Below are positions 7,933 through 15,505 of a stretch of DNA of 64,000 nucleotides, piece after piece. Under the pieces are notes generated by a model, which was not told where the DNA came from, did not search any database, and saw only the letters and a program-made list of their open reading frames with translations. The DNA comes from Mycosynbacter sp964593465 (GTDB lineage Bacteria; Patescibacteriota; Saccharimonadia; Saccharimonadales; Saccharimonadaceae). Both the position numbers and the translations under genes were made by a program. Numbering within the stretch: position 1 is the stretch's first letter; each line of letters opens with the position of its first letter. The DNA is taken from the NCBI GenBank assembly GCA_964593465.1, contig CAZQJY010000002.1, positions 1 through 64,000 on the forward strand, read 5' to 3'.

Positions 7933-8280
7933 TTAGCGTACGTATTCGGTATCCGAAGGTTGTGTCATAGCTTTAGCCACTTCGCTCTGCTTGACAGTCT
8001 CGAGAGAGCTAAGGCGAGCATTTTCAACCTCCAAGTCAGCTTTCTTGGTGGCTAGCTCATTGATTTTTTGATCAAGTTCACTTGCCTGATAGTCATAGGC
8101 CGCTGAGCCCGATGCTTGCGTGAGATAGATTAGCCCAAGAATGAGAATCATCAACGCCACAAGTATAGTGTGCATGACTGGCCCCAATTTGACTGGAGAA
8201 ACAAACCGAGCAGTGTTTTGGTTGCGTCCCCAGCTTTGTTGACGCCGACTAGAGTAGGTCGCAGTGCGAGAGTAAGACAT
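7933..8280 (-). CDS. ftsL: FtsL-like bitopic division protein
   Basis: This 115-residue protein has a short basic cytoplasmic tail, one membrane segment at about 34-53 and an extracytoplasmic heptad region (SELDQKINELATKKADLEVE) predicted to form a coiled coil. That layout, and the location between rsmH and ftsI, is that of FtsL. The sequence itself is weakly conserved in the family, so context carries most of the weight. Translation starts at an ATG after AAAGA. A strong GC-rich hairpin sits about 30 bases upstream. Confidence 0.7.
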   Translation of the reverse strand: MSYSRTATYSSRRQQSWGRNQNTARFVSPVKLGPVMHTILVALMILILGLIYLTQASGSAAYDYQASELDQKINELATKKADLEVENARLSSLETVKQSEVAKAMTQPSDTEYVR

Positions 8281-8312
8281 GTGGTGGAATCTTTCTTTTT
8301 ATGTTTGTTTGG

Positions 8313-8343
8313 GGCTGCCCGTCCCTTTGTGACACGGGCAGCC
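8313..8343. other. GC-rich 10-bp hairpin in the rsmH-ftsL gap
   Basis: GGCTGCCCGT (8313-8322) and ACGGGCAGCC (8334-8343) are perfectly complementary around an 11-nt loop. No T-run follows on either strand, so it is not a classical terminator. It separates a 21-codon ORF from ftsL and could act as an mRNA-processing, stability or attenuation element within the dcw transcript. Confidence 0.6.
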
Positions 8344-8350
8344 AAGTATG

Positions 8351-8416
8351 TTATTTAACTTTTACAGCTACCTTTTGTTCAGCTGAAAAGTTTTGAACCT
8401 TAATGTGAATTGGCAT
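8351..8416 (-). CDS. 21-aa ORF between rsmH and ftsL
   Basis: ATG at 8414-8416 with GAAAGGG about 10 bases upstream encodes a 21-residue Lys- and Val-rich peptide (MPIHIKVQNF, SAEQKVAVKVK) ending in TAA. It is followed by the GC-rich hairpin at 8313-8343. The arrangement of short ORF then hairpin then gene resembles a leader-peptide attenuator, but the peptide has no run of one amino acid. It may instead be a genuine microprotein. Confidence 0.4.
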   Translation of the reverse strand: MPIHIKVQNFSAEQKVAVKVK

Positions 8417-8435
8417 GGTGTTTTGCCCTTTCTGT

Positions 8436-9356
8436 TTATTTTTTCACTGCCCCGCGGAGCTTGGCGCTTCGCGAACGCGGATTGTGAACATCGTAGGTTG
8501 CACCGTCGAGTGGTTTTTTGTTGAGTAGCTGCAGTTCGGCTTCAAATCCTGCCTGAGCCTGCTCTTTGAAAAACTGTTTGACCAATCGATCCTCGAGACT
8601 ATGGAAGCTTATCACCCCTACTCTACCGTTCTGGTGTAAAAGGCGTGGTAGGAGTGGTAAAATCGCTTCCACTTGCGCGAGTTCTTGATTGACCTCGATT
8701 CGCAGTGCTTGAAAGGTACGCGTGGCCGGATGGGTTCGTTGCCATTTGCCACGATGAAGGTGCGCGATCAATTCGGCGAGTTCTAAAGTAGATGAAAATG
8801 GTCTTCCCTGCACTATTCCAGCTGCAATTCTTCTTGCGAAGCCTCGCTGCTCCTCTCCATATTTGGTGATGATGGTTTCGAGCTGATCTTGTGAATACGA
8901 ATTCACGATTTGCTCGGCAGTCAAAGTCTGACTGCGATCCATCCTCATATCGAGAGGTCCTGGTTTGGCAAAAGAAAACCCTCTACTCGCCTGATCGAGT
9001 TGTGGTGACGACACTCCAAGATCCACAACTACAATGTCAAACTGTTTCTGATTGGCGATTAGCTCGTGAGCCGCGCTCACGAAATCGGTTTGTAGCAACC
9101 GTACGCCCTGCTGAGAAAACCGCTGGAGATGCCCTATGGCATACTCGTCGCGATCAACAAGCACAGAATCAGCAAAGTTTTGTGTCTTCTCCAGAAACGC
9201 TTCGGCATGACCACCGTAACCAGCAGTCAAATCCAGATAACTCTCCCCTTTTTGAGGTTTGAGTAAATCAAGCGTCGCATCGAGAAGCACAGGAACATGT
9301 AGCTCGTATTCTTTCGAATCACGAGACTGTGGTGGAATATGTTCTTTAATACTCAT
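8436..9356 (-). CDS. rsmH: RsmH, 16S rRNA (cytosine-1402 N4) methyltransferase
   Basis: SAM-dependent methylase of 306 residues (former mraW). The HVPVLL start of the conserved domain, the SAM-binding DLTAGYGGHAEAFL segment (motif I) and the C-terminal NPRSRSAKLR motif are clear. It modifies C1402 in the ribosomal decoding site. An extended -10 (TGGTATAAT, 9366-9374) lies 9 bases before the ATG and no Shine-Dalgarno is present, so this gene may be read from a leaderless mRNA as well as from the mraZ promoter. Confidence 0.95.
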   Translation of the reverse strand: MSIKEHIPPQSRDSKEYELHVPVLLDATLDLLKPQKGESYLDLTAGYGGHAEAFLEKTQNFADSVLVDRDEYAIGHLQRFSQQGVRLLQTDFVSAAHELIANQKQFDIVVVDLGVSSPQLDQASRGFSFAKPGPLDMRMDRSQTLTAEQIVNSYSQDQLETIITKYGEEQRGFARRIAAGIVQGRPFSSTLELAELIAHLHRGKWQRTHPATRTFQALRIEVNQELAQVEAILPLLPRLLHQNGRVGVISFHSLEDRLVKQFFKEQAQAGFEAELQLLNKKPLDGATYDVHNPRSRSAKLRGAVKK

Positions 9357-9365
9357 TGAATACCC

Positions 9366-9374
9366 ATTATACCA
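9366..9374 (-). promoter_or_regulatory. extended -10 promoter of rsmH (leaderless)
   Basis: TGG precedes TATAAT; the ATG of rsmH starts 9 bases further, so the transcript would begin within a few bases of the start codon. There is no recognisable -35, as is common for extended -10 promoters. Confidence 0.55.
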
Positions 9375-9417
9375 CCCGCTGCAACGAGGCGTGAGCCGAG
9401 CTTTAGGGGATAGTGCC

Positions 9418-9714
9418 CTAGATACAAATTTACTCTGTATCTAGAGGTGGAGGGGCGAGCCCCTCCTAAGATATTCCTCGAGATCACCAAACTGGCAACG
9501 TGAACTGTTTGTGTTTTTTGTTGTGTGTTTGTTTTTGTAAAGTCGTCGATACCCGTTATGTGTTGACGTGCAACTGTTAGAGGGGTATCAAGTGTGAGAG
9601 ACTTATGTGTGAGGTGGAGTTTTTTGGGAGGTGTGTGTTAAAAAAGGTACGCCGGATTGAATTATGGTGATTCCGGAAGGCTCACCTCACGTTGCCAGAT
9701 TGGCAGATCTCGAG
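9418..9714 (-). ncRNA. candidate structured RNA between mraZ and rsmH
   Basis: A bipartite 21-bp closing stem joins 9477-9485 plus 9492-9503 to 9687-9698 plus 9706-9714. Inside are a GATACCC/GGGTATC stem (9548-9554 with 9583-9589) holding a GTTG/CAAC hairpin, and a likely H-type pseudoknot: 9652-9656 with 9672-9676 and 9666-9670 with 9682-9686. Toward rsmH follow two more perfect hairpins (9449-9466, loop CGAG; 9418-9444). The single-stranded parts are almost pure A/C when read on the minus strand, typical of linkers in a folded RNA and consistent with transcription in the dcw direction. It lacks the tmRNA, RNase P, SRP or 6S hallmarks I know. It could be a cis-regulator of rsmH or an independent RNA. 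Confidence 0.6.
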
Positions 9715-9765
9715 AGTTTCTTCTGATAAATTCGGATTGTTAATGTACAAACAGTCTTTTGACAG

Positions 9766-10125
9766 CTAGGCCGCTTCGATACGCCAATAGAGCCCTGCCC
9801 TAGTGGCCACGATGTCGCGATCTATCCCTGCATAGTCGAGCAAATGCTGCTCTACTGTCACTCGACCCTGTTTTTGATCGAGGTCGTCTGTAGTTTTGCC
9901 TCGGCGAAACTTGACGTTGAGGTCTGCAACCTCTTCGTCGAGAATACTTCCCCGAAGCGCTTGCTCTACTTCCCTGTCCCACACGTCTTGTGGGTAGAGA
10001 TGTAGATAATTTTTGAACCCTCTAGTAATGACAACTCCGCTGGCGAATTCTTGTCGTAGCTCGGCTGGGATTGTAAGACGGTGCTTGTCATCCAGCTTTC
10101 GCTCAAAGTAATCTACCGTTGCCAC
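9766..10125 (-). CDS. mraZ: MraZ, dcw transcriptional regulator
   Basis: A 119-residue protein with two SpoVT/AbrB-like halves; the first contains the DDKHRLTIPAELR motif characteristic of MraZ. MraZ binds repeated TGGG-type boxes in front of its own operon and controls division gene expression. Exactly such boxes overlap the promoter upstream (10218-10244). It is the first gene of the cluster, separated from rsmH by the structured-RNA region rather than directly adjacent. Confidence 0.92.
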   Translation of the reverse strand: MATVDYFERKLDDKHRLTIPAELRQEFASGVVITRGFKNYLHLYPQDVWDREVEQALRGSILDEEVADLNVKFRRGKTTDDLDQKQGRVTVEQHLLDYAGIDRDIVATRAGLYWRIEAA

Positions 10126-10202
10126 ATTTGTTCCTTTGGGCTTAAAAATATTAGTTGTTAGTGGGCTTGTTTGTTTTTGTTCGTAGTTCTTACGTTTGCC
10201 AC

Positions 10203-10244
10203 TGATTTAATCATACTACCCACTCTTACCCACTGCAACCCCCA
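10203..10244 (-). promoter_or_regulatory. mraZ promoter overlapped by MraZ boxes
   Basis: On the minus strand TTGCAG (10233-10238) and TATGAT (10210-10215) are separated by 17 bp. Two TGGGT units spaced 10 bp, preceded in the same phase by a GGGG-T unit, cover 10218-10244 and include the -35. The 10-bp period fits the known TGGGN-N5 MraZ operator, so autoregulation is expected. The 5' leader would be about 78 nt. Confidence 0.75.
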
Positions 10245-10273
10245 TTTTTGACTTTTTTAGATTAGCCACGTAT

Positions 10274-10299
10274 AGTTATCCACTTTTCTGTGGATAACT
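10274..10299. promoter_or_regulatory. inverted pair of DnaA-box-like sequences
   Basis: AGTTATCCAC and GTGGATAACT form a perfect 10-bp inverted repeat around TTTTCT. On the minus strand 10289-10297 is an exact TTATCCACA consensus DnaA box; the plus-strand copy matches 8 of 9. It lies upstream of the mraZ promoter and could let DnaA modulate the dcw operon. A bidirectional hairpin function is the alternative. Confidence 0.5.
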
Positions 10300-10316
10300 A
10301 TCTTTGCTACTAGAGA

Positions 10317-10345
10317 AAACCTCTGCCATACATAGACAGAGGTTT
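10317..10345 (-). terminator. terminator after the 94-aa gene
   Basis: AAACCTCTG and CAGAGGTTT form a 9-bp stem with an 11-nt loop; on the minus strand it is followed by TTCTC after the terminal Ts. Confidence 0.7.
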
Positions 10346-10373
10346 ATTACAGAAATAAGTAGCTAGAGCTCTG

Positions 10374-10658
10374 CTAGCGGCCAAATATTAGCGTAGCAAT
10401 TGCGTAGTCATACTTTGTGGTTACCTGTAGTAGCACCCAAGTAATCAAGAAAATCATGTTGATAAGCAGTGAGACGACCAGTACTGAATTACGGATATCC
10501 TCTCCGATAGTCAAATCTACTATGCGCTCTTCGGCTTCAGCAAGCATCACCTTGTCCTTGGCAAGCTTACGCTCGTCTTTTGCCAATTCTTTTGCGAGCT
10601 CTGCCTTTGTGAGGCTCTTTGGGGTTACTTTTTTGGTTATTTTTGCTTTCTGTGTCAT
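10374..10658 (-). CDS. coiled-coil single-span membrane protein, 94 aa, unknown
   Basis: After a Lys-rich start (MTQKAKITKKVTPKS) comes a charged helical region (about 17-50, AKELAKDERKLAKDK) likely to form a coiled coil, then one or two hydrophobic segments between about 57 and 90. I placed the start at the ATG at 10656-10658. A textbook promoter (TTGACA, 17 bp, TAATAT) overlaps the codons of the longer frame, which therefore cannot be translated from that transcript. It is monocistronic with its own terminator. No family recognised. Confidence 0.55.
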   Translation of the reverse strand: MTQKAKITKKVTPKSLTKAELAKELAKDERKLAKDKVMLAEAEERIVDLTIGEDIRNSVLVVSLLINMIFLITWVLLQVTTKYDYAIATLIFGR

Positions 10659-10668
10659 AATACTTTTC

Positions 10669-10697
10669 ATATTAGCATAGTACTTATGATTTGTCAA
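10669..10697 (-). promoter_or_regulatory. consensus promoter of the 94-aa gene (leaderless)
   Basis: TTGACA (10692-10697), 17-bp spacer, TAATAT (10669-10674), then 10 bases to the ATG at 10658. Confidence 0.75.
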
Positions 10698-10766
10698 TAC
10701 CTATACAATAATAGTAGGCTCATATACAAGTTAAGTCCACTTATATCTGTCGAGTAAACCCTCTCT

Positions 10767-11453
10767 CTACAGCAACTCAATCACCGCTTGCAGCGTTGAT
10801 ACATGCGTTACATTGCCTGGTACATTACCTAGCTGCGCTGGCAATGCAGTGGCCCGATCTAGTACCTGGTAGCCGTGCGACGGCTTATCTGGAAACCCAT
10901 CAAAGCTCGCCGCTTTGTCGTCAATCAGCACAATCCGCTCTGCCTCACCACCGCCAAATGCGCTGGGCAATACAAAGTTTCCATTACCCTGCCGCCAACT
11001 CGATATCAGTACACCCTTGCGTTTATTTGTCGTCACGATACATTTCACATGCCCAAACCCGCTCGCACGTAGCTTGAGATGTTGCCAGAGTGGATTACCA
11101 TAGGTCAGAATGCCACAATATTCACCGCGTGTCTCCAAAAAATCCAACAACTCAGCTGCCCCAGGCAGTAGCATGTTAAGCGAATGGGACTCACGAATAA
11201 ATTGCTGCTGTAGATTCTCCCACTCGCTCACTCTGGATTGAGCTGCTAATTCATCGCGTACAAACGTAGCCGTATCAAATGAATCACCCTTTGACTTGAT
11301 ATCGGCATCGATTTTTTTCACCTGCTCAAGTGGTAGATCAATATATTGATTGGTGACAGCGACAAACACTTGCAATAACTTGTCGCTGTCTGCCAGCGTA
11401 CGATCGAAGTCAAGGATATAAAACGTGTTATTTTGCTTCACGAGCGTATTCAT
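10767..11453 (-). CDS. HAD-superfamily phosphatase
   Basis: The 228-residue product opens with the HAD nucleophile motif DFDRTLAD (the first Asp is the phosphorylated residue). Further on are a second-motif GILTYGN, a conserved Lys (TTNKRKG) and the acidic VLIDDKAAS motif. Substrate unknown. I use the ATG at 11453, which overlaps the end of the YvcK-like gene by 26 bp. The frame is open 85 codons further upstream, but that part reads across the neighbouring gene and has no HAD character. Confidence 0.8.
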   Translation of the reverse strand: MNTLVKQNNTFYILDFDRTLADSDKLLQVFVAVTNQYIDLPLEQVKKIDADIKSKGDSFDTATFVRDELAAQSRVSEWENLQQQFIRESHSLNMLLPGAAELLDFLETRGEYCGILTYGNPLWQHLKLRASGFGHVKCIVTTNKRKGVLISSWRQGNGNFVLPSAFGGGEAERIVLIDDKAASFDGFPDKPSHGYQVLDRATALPAQLGNVPGNVTHVSTLQAVIELL

Positions 11454-12450
11454 ATAGTTTGATAATGGCATTTGCCACTGCATCGGAATCGTGACGAATG
11501 AATGTACGGGCAGCAGCAATCGGATCGGATGTATTGGTGTTTTTCCAGATTGAGCCAGATAGTAACTTGGCACCGGCAGCAATGTATGGTTTGTCATGGA
11601 GTTTATTCTCGTCGTAGCCAACACTTTTTTCACCCAGCCTGGCATACTTGTCGAGTAGTTCATCGCTTGGCCGCTCAGTATTAAAAAGTACCGCATCCAG
11701 AAATGCATGACCTGCCAGACGTTCTATCTCGTCGGCAAAATCACTCACCTGATAGTCATCCGTCTGCCCTGACTTGGTGACAAGATTGCAGACATAGACA
11801 CGAAAAGCCTTAGACCGGGCTAGTGCCTCGCCTATACCAGGCACGATAAGTGCCGGAGCCAAGCTACCATAAAGATTACCTGGAGCGATCACAACAATGT
11901 CTGCTGTTTCGATTGCTCGAATGGCCCGTGGATTCGGCTCCGCTGCGGGCTCGAGCCACATTTCTGGGCGTGCGCCATCAAATTTCTTGTGGGCAATCTC
12001 GAATTCACCATGTGTTTCCTCGCCATGTGCATCACGCATAGCTAGCTTCACGTTTGTAAGTGTGATTGGCTCCACGACGCCACGTACGCTTAAAACCTCA
12101 CTCGCGAGCTCTACACCACTCCCAAAATCACCCGTCATCTTCTCTAGTGCTGTAAGAAAAAGATTGCCAAATGCATGACCCTTGAGGCTACCTTCTTCGA
12201 ACCGATAGTTAAACAAATCACGCACCCTATCCGAATCACTGAGCGCAACCAAACACTGACGGATATCACCAGGAGGCAAGGCGCCAAGCTCGTCACGCAG
12301 CACGCCCGTGCTCCCGCCATCATCTGCCATATTTACCAATGCAGCAATCTGCGAGGTATGATCTTTGAGTGCAGACAGCAACGTGAAGCTACCAGTGCCT
12401 CCTCCTATCACAGCAATTTTTATTTCAGTACGTGCAAACGGTTCTTTCAT
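11428..12450 (-). CDS. YvcK/CofD-like protein (GlmR-type)
   Basis: A 340-residue member of the CofD/YvcK family. The N-terminal GGGTGSFTLLSAL nucleotide-binding loop, NMADDGGSTG and PPGDIRQCLVALS are the family hallmarks. YvcK homologues bind UDP-GlcNAc and affect carbon flux to peptidoglycan precursors and cell shape; CofD members are transferases of F420 synthesis. No F420 genes are near and the length matches YvcK. It is divergently transcribed from the LssY-C gene. Confidence 0.85.
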   Translation of the reverse strand: MKEPFARTEIKIAVIGGGTGSFTLLSALKDHTSQIAALVNMADDGGSTGVLRDELGALPPGDIRQCLVALSDSDRVRDLFNYRFEEGSLKGHAFGNLFLTALEKMTGDFGSGVELASEVLSVRGVVEPITLTNVKLAMRDAHGEETHGEFEIAHKKFDGARPEMWLEPAAEPNPRAIRAIETADIVVIAPGNLYGSLAPALIVPGIGEALARSKAFRVYVCNLVTKSGQTDDYQVSDFADEIERLAGHAFLDAVLFNTERPSDELLDKYARLGEKSVGYDENKLHDKPYIAAGAKLLSGSIWKNTNTSDPIAAARTFIRHDSDAVANAIIKLYEYAREAK

Positions 12451-12503
12451 ATATCTTTTATTGTACTACAAACAGCAAGCCACCAAGTCACCCGAAAGTA
12501 GTG

Positions 12504-12509
12504 TATGAT
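12504..12509 (+). promoter_or_regulatory. -10 of the LssY-C gene (leaderless)
   Basis: TATGAT lies 8 bases before the ATG at 12518; no Shine-Dalgarno is visible. Confidence 0.4.
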
Positions 12510-12517
12510 ATATCTAT

Positions 12518-13363
12518 ATGATTACTACTATGTTTCACATGCTGTGGCGTGTGCTCACTCTCGGAATTGGCGCTGCAGCCACCTGGCTTATCGTCATCAA
12601 AATAGTACCCTATGCAGATCGACATATTCCAACTTTCTTTGTGATCTTGCTTACATATTGTTTGCTTGCATACATTGTCATACCTGCGCTTTTTCGCCTC
12701 TATCACTTCATTGTCAAACATGATCACATTCCACTCTATGTCACAACACGAGATGGCTGGGCATCCGACCCTGTGAATCTTGCACTCATTGTCAAAGACC
12801 AAGCACATCTAGAGCGTACTTTTGCAAAAGCAGGCTGGTACAAAGCCGATGATAGTACAATCCTCAATACGCTGCGCGAAGGGGCCTCAATTGTACTCAA
12901 TATGACGTACCCTACTGCACCAGTGAGTACACTTTACCTCTTTAATCGTAAGCACGACATTGCATTTGAGTTACCAACAAATGACAAGTTAAGTGCACGC
13001 ACACGTCATCACTTGCGACTTTGGCGGCTCGAGGCCCCAAGCGAAGATACACATGATCACAATCATTTTGATTTCTGGAGTGATAAATTGGTCAAATGGA
13101 TTTCTGGCGAGCGTGAAGTCTGGGTAGCAGCCTGCACCGAAGATATACGACCGATTGGTGTGCGCTGGCGCACAGGCACTATCACCCATGCTATCGACCA
13201 CAATCATGACATTGAACGCGATTACACGATTAGTTCTCTCGAGCAGGCCAATTTAGTTCAGTCTATAGACTCAAGTGAACCCGGCGAAGAGTATAAGTTT
13301 CGCGGACAGCAGTTTGGGACATTTATTACTGATGGCGCGATCAAAATAGTAGACATCAAATAG
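12518..13363 (+). CDS. LssY C-terminal domain membrane protein
   Basis: This 281-residue protein has two N-terminal membrane segments (about 8-27 and 36-62). A soluble domain follows that begins WASDPVNLALIVKDQAHLERTFAKAGW and continues through RHHLRLW and the HFDFWSDK region, matching what I know of the LssY C-terminal domain. The domain's biochemical role is unknown; it often occurs with PAP2 phosphatase or DedA-type membrane modules, absent here. It ends 1 bp from the stop of the convergent helicase gene. Confidence 0.65.
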   Translation: MITTMFHMLWRVLTLGIGAAATWLIVIKIVPYADRHIPTFFVILLTYCLLAYIVIPALFRLYHFIVKHDHIPLYVTTRDGWASDPVNLALIVKDQAHLERTFAKAGWYKADDSTILNTLREGASIVLNMTYPTAPVSTLYLFNRKHDIAFELPTNDKLSARTRHHLRLWRLEAPSEDTHDHNHFDFWSDKLVKWISGEREVWVAACTEDIRPIGVRWRTGTITHAIDHNHDIERDYTISSLEQANLVQSIDSSEPGEEYKFRGQQFGTFITDGAIKIVDIK

Positions 13364-13364
13364 C

Positions 13365-14900
13365 TTAGCTTACCGCATCTTCGCCAAAATGCTTCTGCAG
13401 TCGCATCTTGATACTGCCTTCGTGACGACCAAGCTTTTCCGATAGTGCTTTCACATCTGCGCCATTATGGAACTCTTGCTTGAGTAGCGCGTCATCTTGA
13501 TTTGTCCATGGCTTGTAGGCGTTTGGATGAGTCTCGCGCATTTTGGCAATTTTTTCTGCCCAGCCAGAGCTTGTAGCAGCTTTTTTCTTGATTTTGGCAG
13601 GGTTTCGCGCGTCTTCGGCGCGCTGGGCAGCTTTTTCGGCCAAGTAAGCGAAACGTTCTGCATCTTTTTTTGTCTTATCGCGCAGTACGTCGTCGATGGC
13701 TAGTGCGTCCTCACTGATGGCTAGTGCGGTGCGGTTGATACCGTAGAGATACAGGCTATCGATGTTTTTCACTCGCGAAAGTGCCACATAGCCCATGCCA
13801 GGTACAAATGCTTTACGTAGATCGATCCGTGCGGCGTCAAGTGTCATACCCTGGCTTTTGTGTACAGTAATTGCCCATGCCAGACGCAGTGGGATTTGGC
13901 TAATGCTGGCACGTTTTTTGTCGCCGTCACGCAGCTCCCAGCTGTCTGGCACCATCGTTACTGTTTTGCCGCTACGAAACTCCACCACTGGATACTCCGT
14001 GCCTGGCTCAAAGTCTACCACTGTACCAATGCTACCATTTACATATACACGCTGCGGAGAGTTTTTGACTGCCATTACAAGCGCGCCTTTGCGCAACACG
14101 AGCTCGCTTGGTGCCAATACAGAGCGCTGCAGTGACTCAACATAATTTGCAGCACCTGTAGTAAACTGCGAAAATGTGCGTTCTTCGGTATCAAGCGCCT
14201 GCAGCTTGGCATGATTAATTGTGTCGACATCTATATTGACTGTGTGCAATTCGGTGATGTTTTCTGGGTTTTCTGGCTCCACATCAGCCCGTGCAAGCAG
14301 CTTCTCGGCATGATGTCTGCGAATGTCGCCAGCCCGTAGTGCTGTCAAAATCTCTAGCAATTCTTCGTCGTCCTGCCTGTGTTGCTCTTGTAAATATAAA
14401 ACTGCAGGATCAAGCTCTTGCCATACCCGGCTCGTGACAACAAATCCACCCGTTCGTGAATCATTGCGATTGACTGGCGGTAGCTGGAAAAAGTCGCCGC
14501 TCATCACTACCTGGATCCCACCAAACGGCTCGTCTTTGCGGCGCACTAGCCGACACACTTCATCTATCATATCGAGTCGAAAATCATGCAGCATGCTAAT
14601 CTCATCGATAATCAGCACATCGGTCTTCTCTATTGTCTCGCGGCGGGTCTTGCTCATGTGGTCGGCAAACCCTGGCCGTAGCTCATCCGCCACGCCAATA
14701 CCACTCCAGGCATGAATCGTATTACCGCCCAGATGCGTTGCCGCCAAGCCTGTGGTAGCCGTTACTGATACATGCTTGCCTTCGGCCTTTGCCTCGCGAA
14801 TAAACTGATTAAGCAGATACGTCTTACCCGTACCCGCTGGTCCTGTGAGTAGTGCGCTCTCCCCATCGCAGAGCACTTCTAGTGCAATATCTTGTCTCAT
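13365..14900 (-). CDS. PIF1-like SF1B DNA helicase
   Basis: ATP-dependent 5'-3' helicase. Visible are Walker A GPAGTGKT near the N-terminus, VSVTATTGLAATHLGG, Walker B VLIIDEISML, MSGDFFQLPPV, and the C-terminal LAWAITVHKSQGMTL motif with YVALSRVK. A Lys-rich linker and a C-terminal SANT/Myb-like segment (PWTNQDDALLKQEF through GSIKMRLQKH) follow. PIF1/RecD-type enzymes unwind recombination and replication structures. A TACAAT -10 overlaps the first upstream ATG (14909), so I take the second ATG at 14900, 7 bases after the -10. Confidence 0.85.
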   Translation of the reverse strand: MRQDIALEVLCDGESALLTGPAGTGKTYLLNQFIREAKAEGKHVSVTATTGLAATHLGGNTIHAWSGIGVADELRPGFADHMSKTRRETIEKTDVLIIDEISMLHDFRLDMIDEVCRLVRRKDEPFGGIQVVMSGDFFQLPPVNRNDSRTGGFVVTSRVWQELDPAVLYLQEQHRQDDEELLEILTALRAGDIRRHHAEKLLARADVEPENPENITELHTVNIDVDTINHAKLQALDTEERTFSQFTTGAANYVESLQRSVLAPSELVLRKGALVMAVKNSPQRVYVNGSIGTVVDFEPGTEYPVVEFRSGKTVTMVPDSWELRDGDKKRASISQIPLRLAWAITVHKSQGMTLDAARIDLRKAFVPGMGYVALSRVKNIDSLYLYGINRTALAISEDALAIDDVLRDKTKKDAERFAYLAEKAAQRAEDARNPAKIKKKAATSSGWAEKIAKMRETHPNAYKPWTNQDDALLKQEFHNGADVKALSEKLGRHEGSIKMRLQKHFGEDAVS

Positions 14901-14907
14901 TATCTCC

Positions 14908-14913
14908 ATTGTA
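14908..14913 (-). promoter_or_regulatory. -10 of the PIF1-like gene (leaderless)
   Basis: TACAAT is followed 7 bases later by the ATG at 14898-14900; another ATG overlaps the hexamer itself and is unlikely to be a start. Confidence 0.45.
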
Positions 14914-14936
14914 CACGAACCAGAGACCCATATCTA

Positions 14937-14965
14937 TTGTGTCATTTGTATAAATCACTTATGAT
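14937..14965 (+). promoter_or_regulatory. prepilin operon promoter (leaderless)
   Basis: TTGTGT (14937-14942), 17-bp spacer, TATGAT (14960-14965), then 6 bases to the ATG at 14972. Confidence 0.55.
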
Positions 14966-14971
14966 TAGACT

Positions 14972-15505
14972 ATGCGAAAAATGAGTGGGTTTACTATCGT
15001 TGAGATTATTATCATCTGTGCAGTGGTTGGTATTTTGGCGGGTGTTGTTGCAGTTGGCTGGAACGGCACACTTATCGCTGGACGTGACCGCACCCGAAAC
15101 TCCGAGCAACAAGATTGGGTTAAACGGTTTGAGACGTATCGCCAACGTTTTGGCACATACCCTGCGTCAAATCTCACTGGCACAGCCGCCCTCACAGGCA
15201 CCCATTGCCTTGGTCAGGGTTTCCCAGATAGTCGCTGTGTCCGCTCCTCTGGAGTGCCGTTTACCACCGAAAATGCATCAAGCGACATCATGCAACTACT
15301 TGCAAAAGTTGGCACCCTACCAGAATACAAACACCATCCAGCTCGAGGTGGCTATATCGGCCCCTGGGTGAGCTATATCGCTGGTACGCCTGGTAGTGTT
15401 CGTATTTATCAAGCCTACGAAGCCACAAACTGCCCAGACGGTACAACACATGATACATCTTATTCGGGAGGTACTGTATGCTACATCCAGTTCACAAAAA
15501 ACTAG
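14972..15505 (+). CDS. type IV pilin-like protein 1
   Basis: A class III signal sequence (MRKMSG then FTIVEIIII) shows the prepilin peptidase cleavage Gly-Phe with the conserved Glu at +5, followed by a hydrophobic N-terminal helix (to about residue 30). The remainder is a globular, Cys-containing domain with four cysteines in two separate positions along the chain. The protein is 177 residues. The gene overlaps the second pilin by 28 bp. Type IV pili in this group are thought to serve motility, attachment or DNA uptake; no assembly genes are in the window. Confidence 0.85.
   Translation: MRKMSGFTIVEIIIICAVVGILAGVVAVGWNGTLIAGRDRTRNSEQQDWVKRFETYRQRFGTYPASNLTGTAALTGTHCLGQGFPDSRCVRSSGVPFTTENASSDIMQLLAKVGTLPEYKHHPARGGYIGPWVSYIAGTPGSVRIYQAYEATNCPDGTTHDTSYSGGTVCYIQFTKN

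Noticed and set aside
9477..9714. Structured region as tmRNA, RNase P or SRP RNA
   Set aside because: No CCA-type acceptor or tag frame, no conserved RNase P P4 sequence, no SRP GGAAG-tetraloop domain.
11454..11708. Upstream extension of the HAD phosphatase frame
   Set aside because: It lies entirely within the YvcK-like gene and has no HAD motifs; the ATG at 11453 starts the conserved domain.
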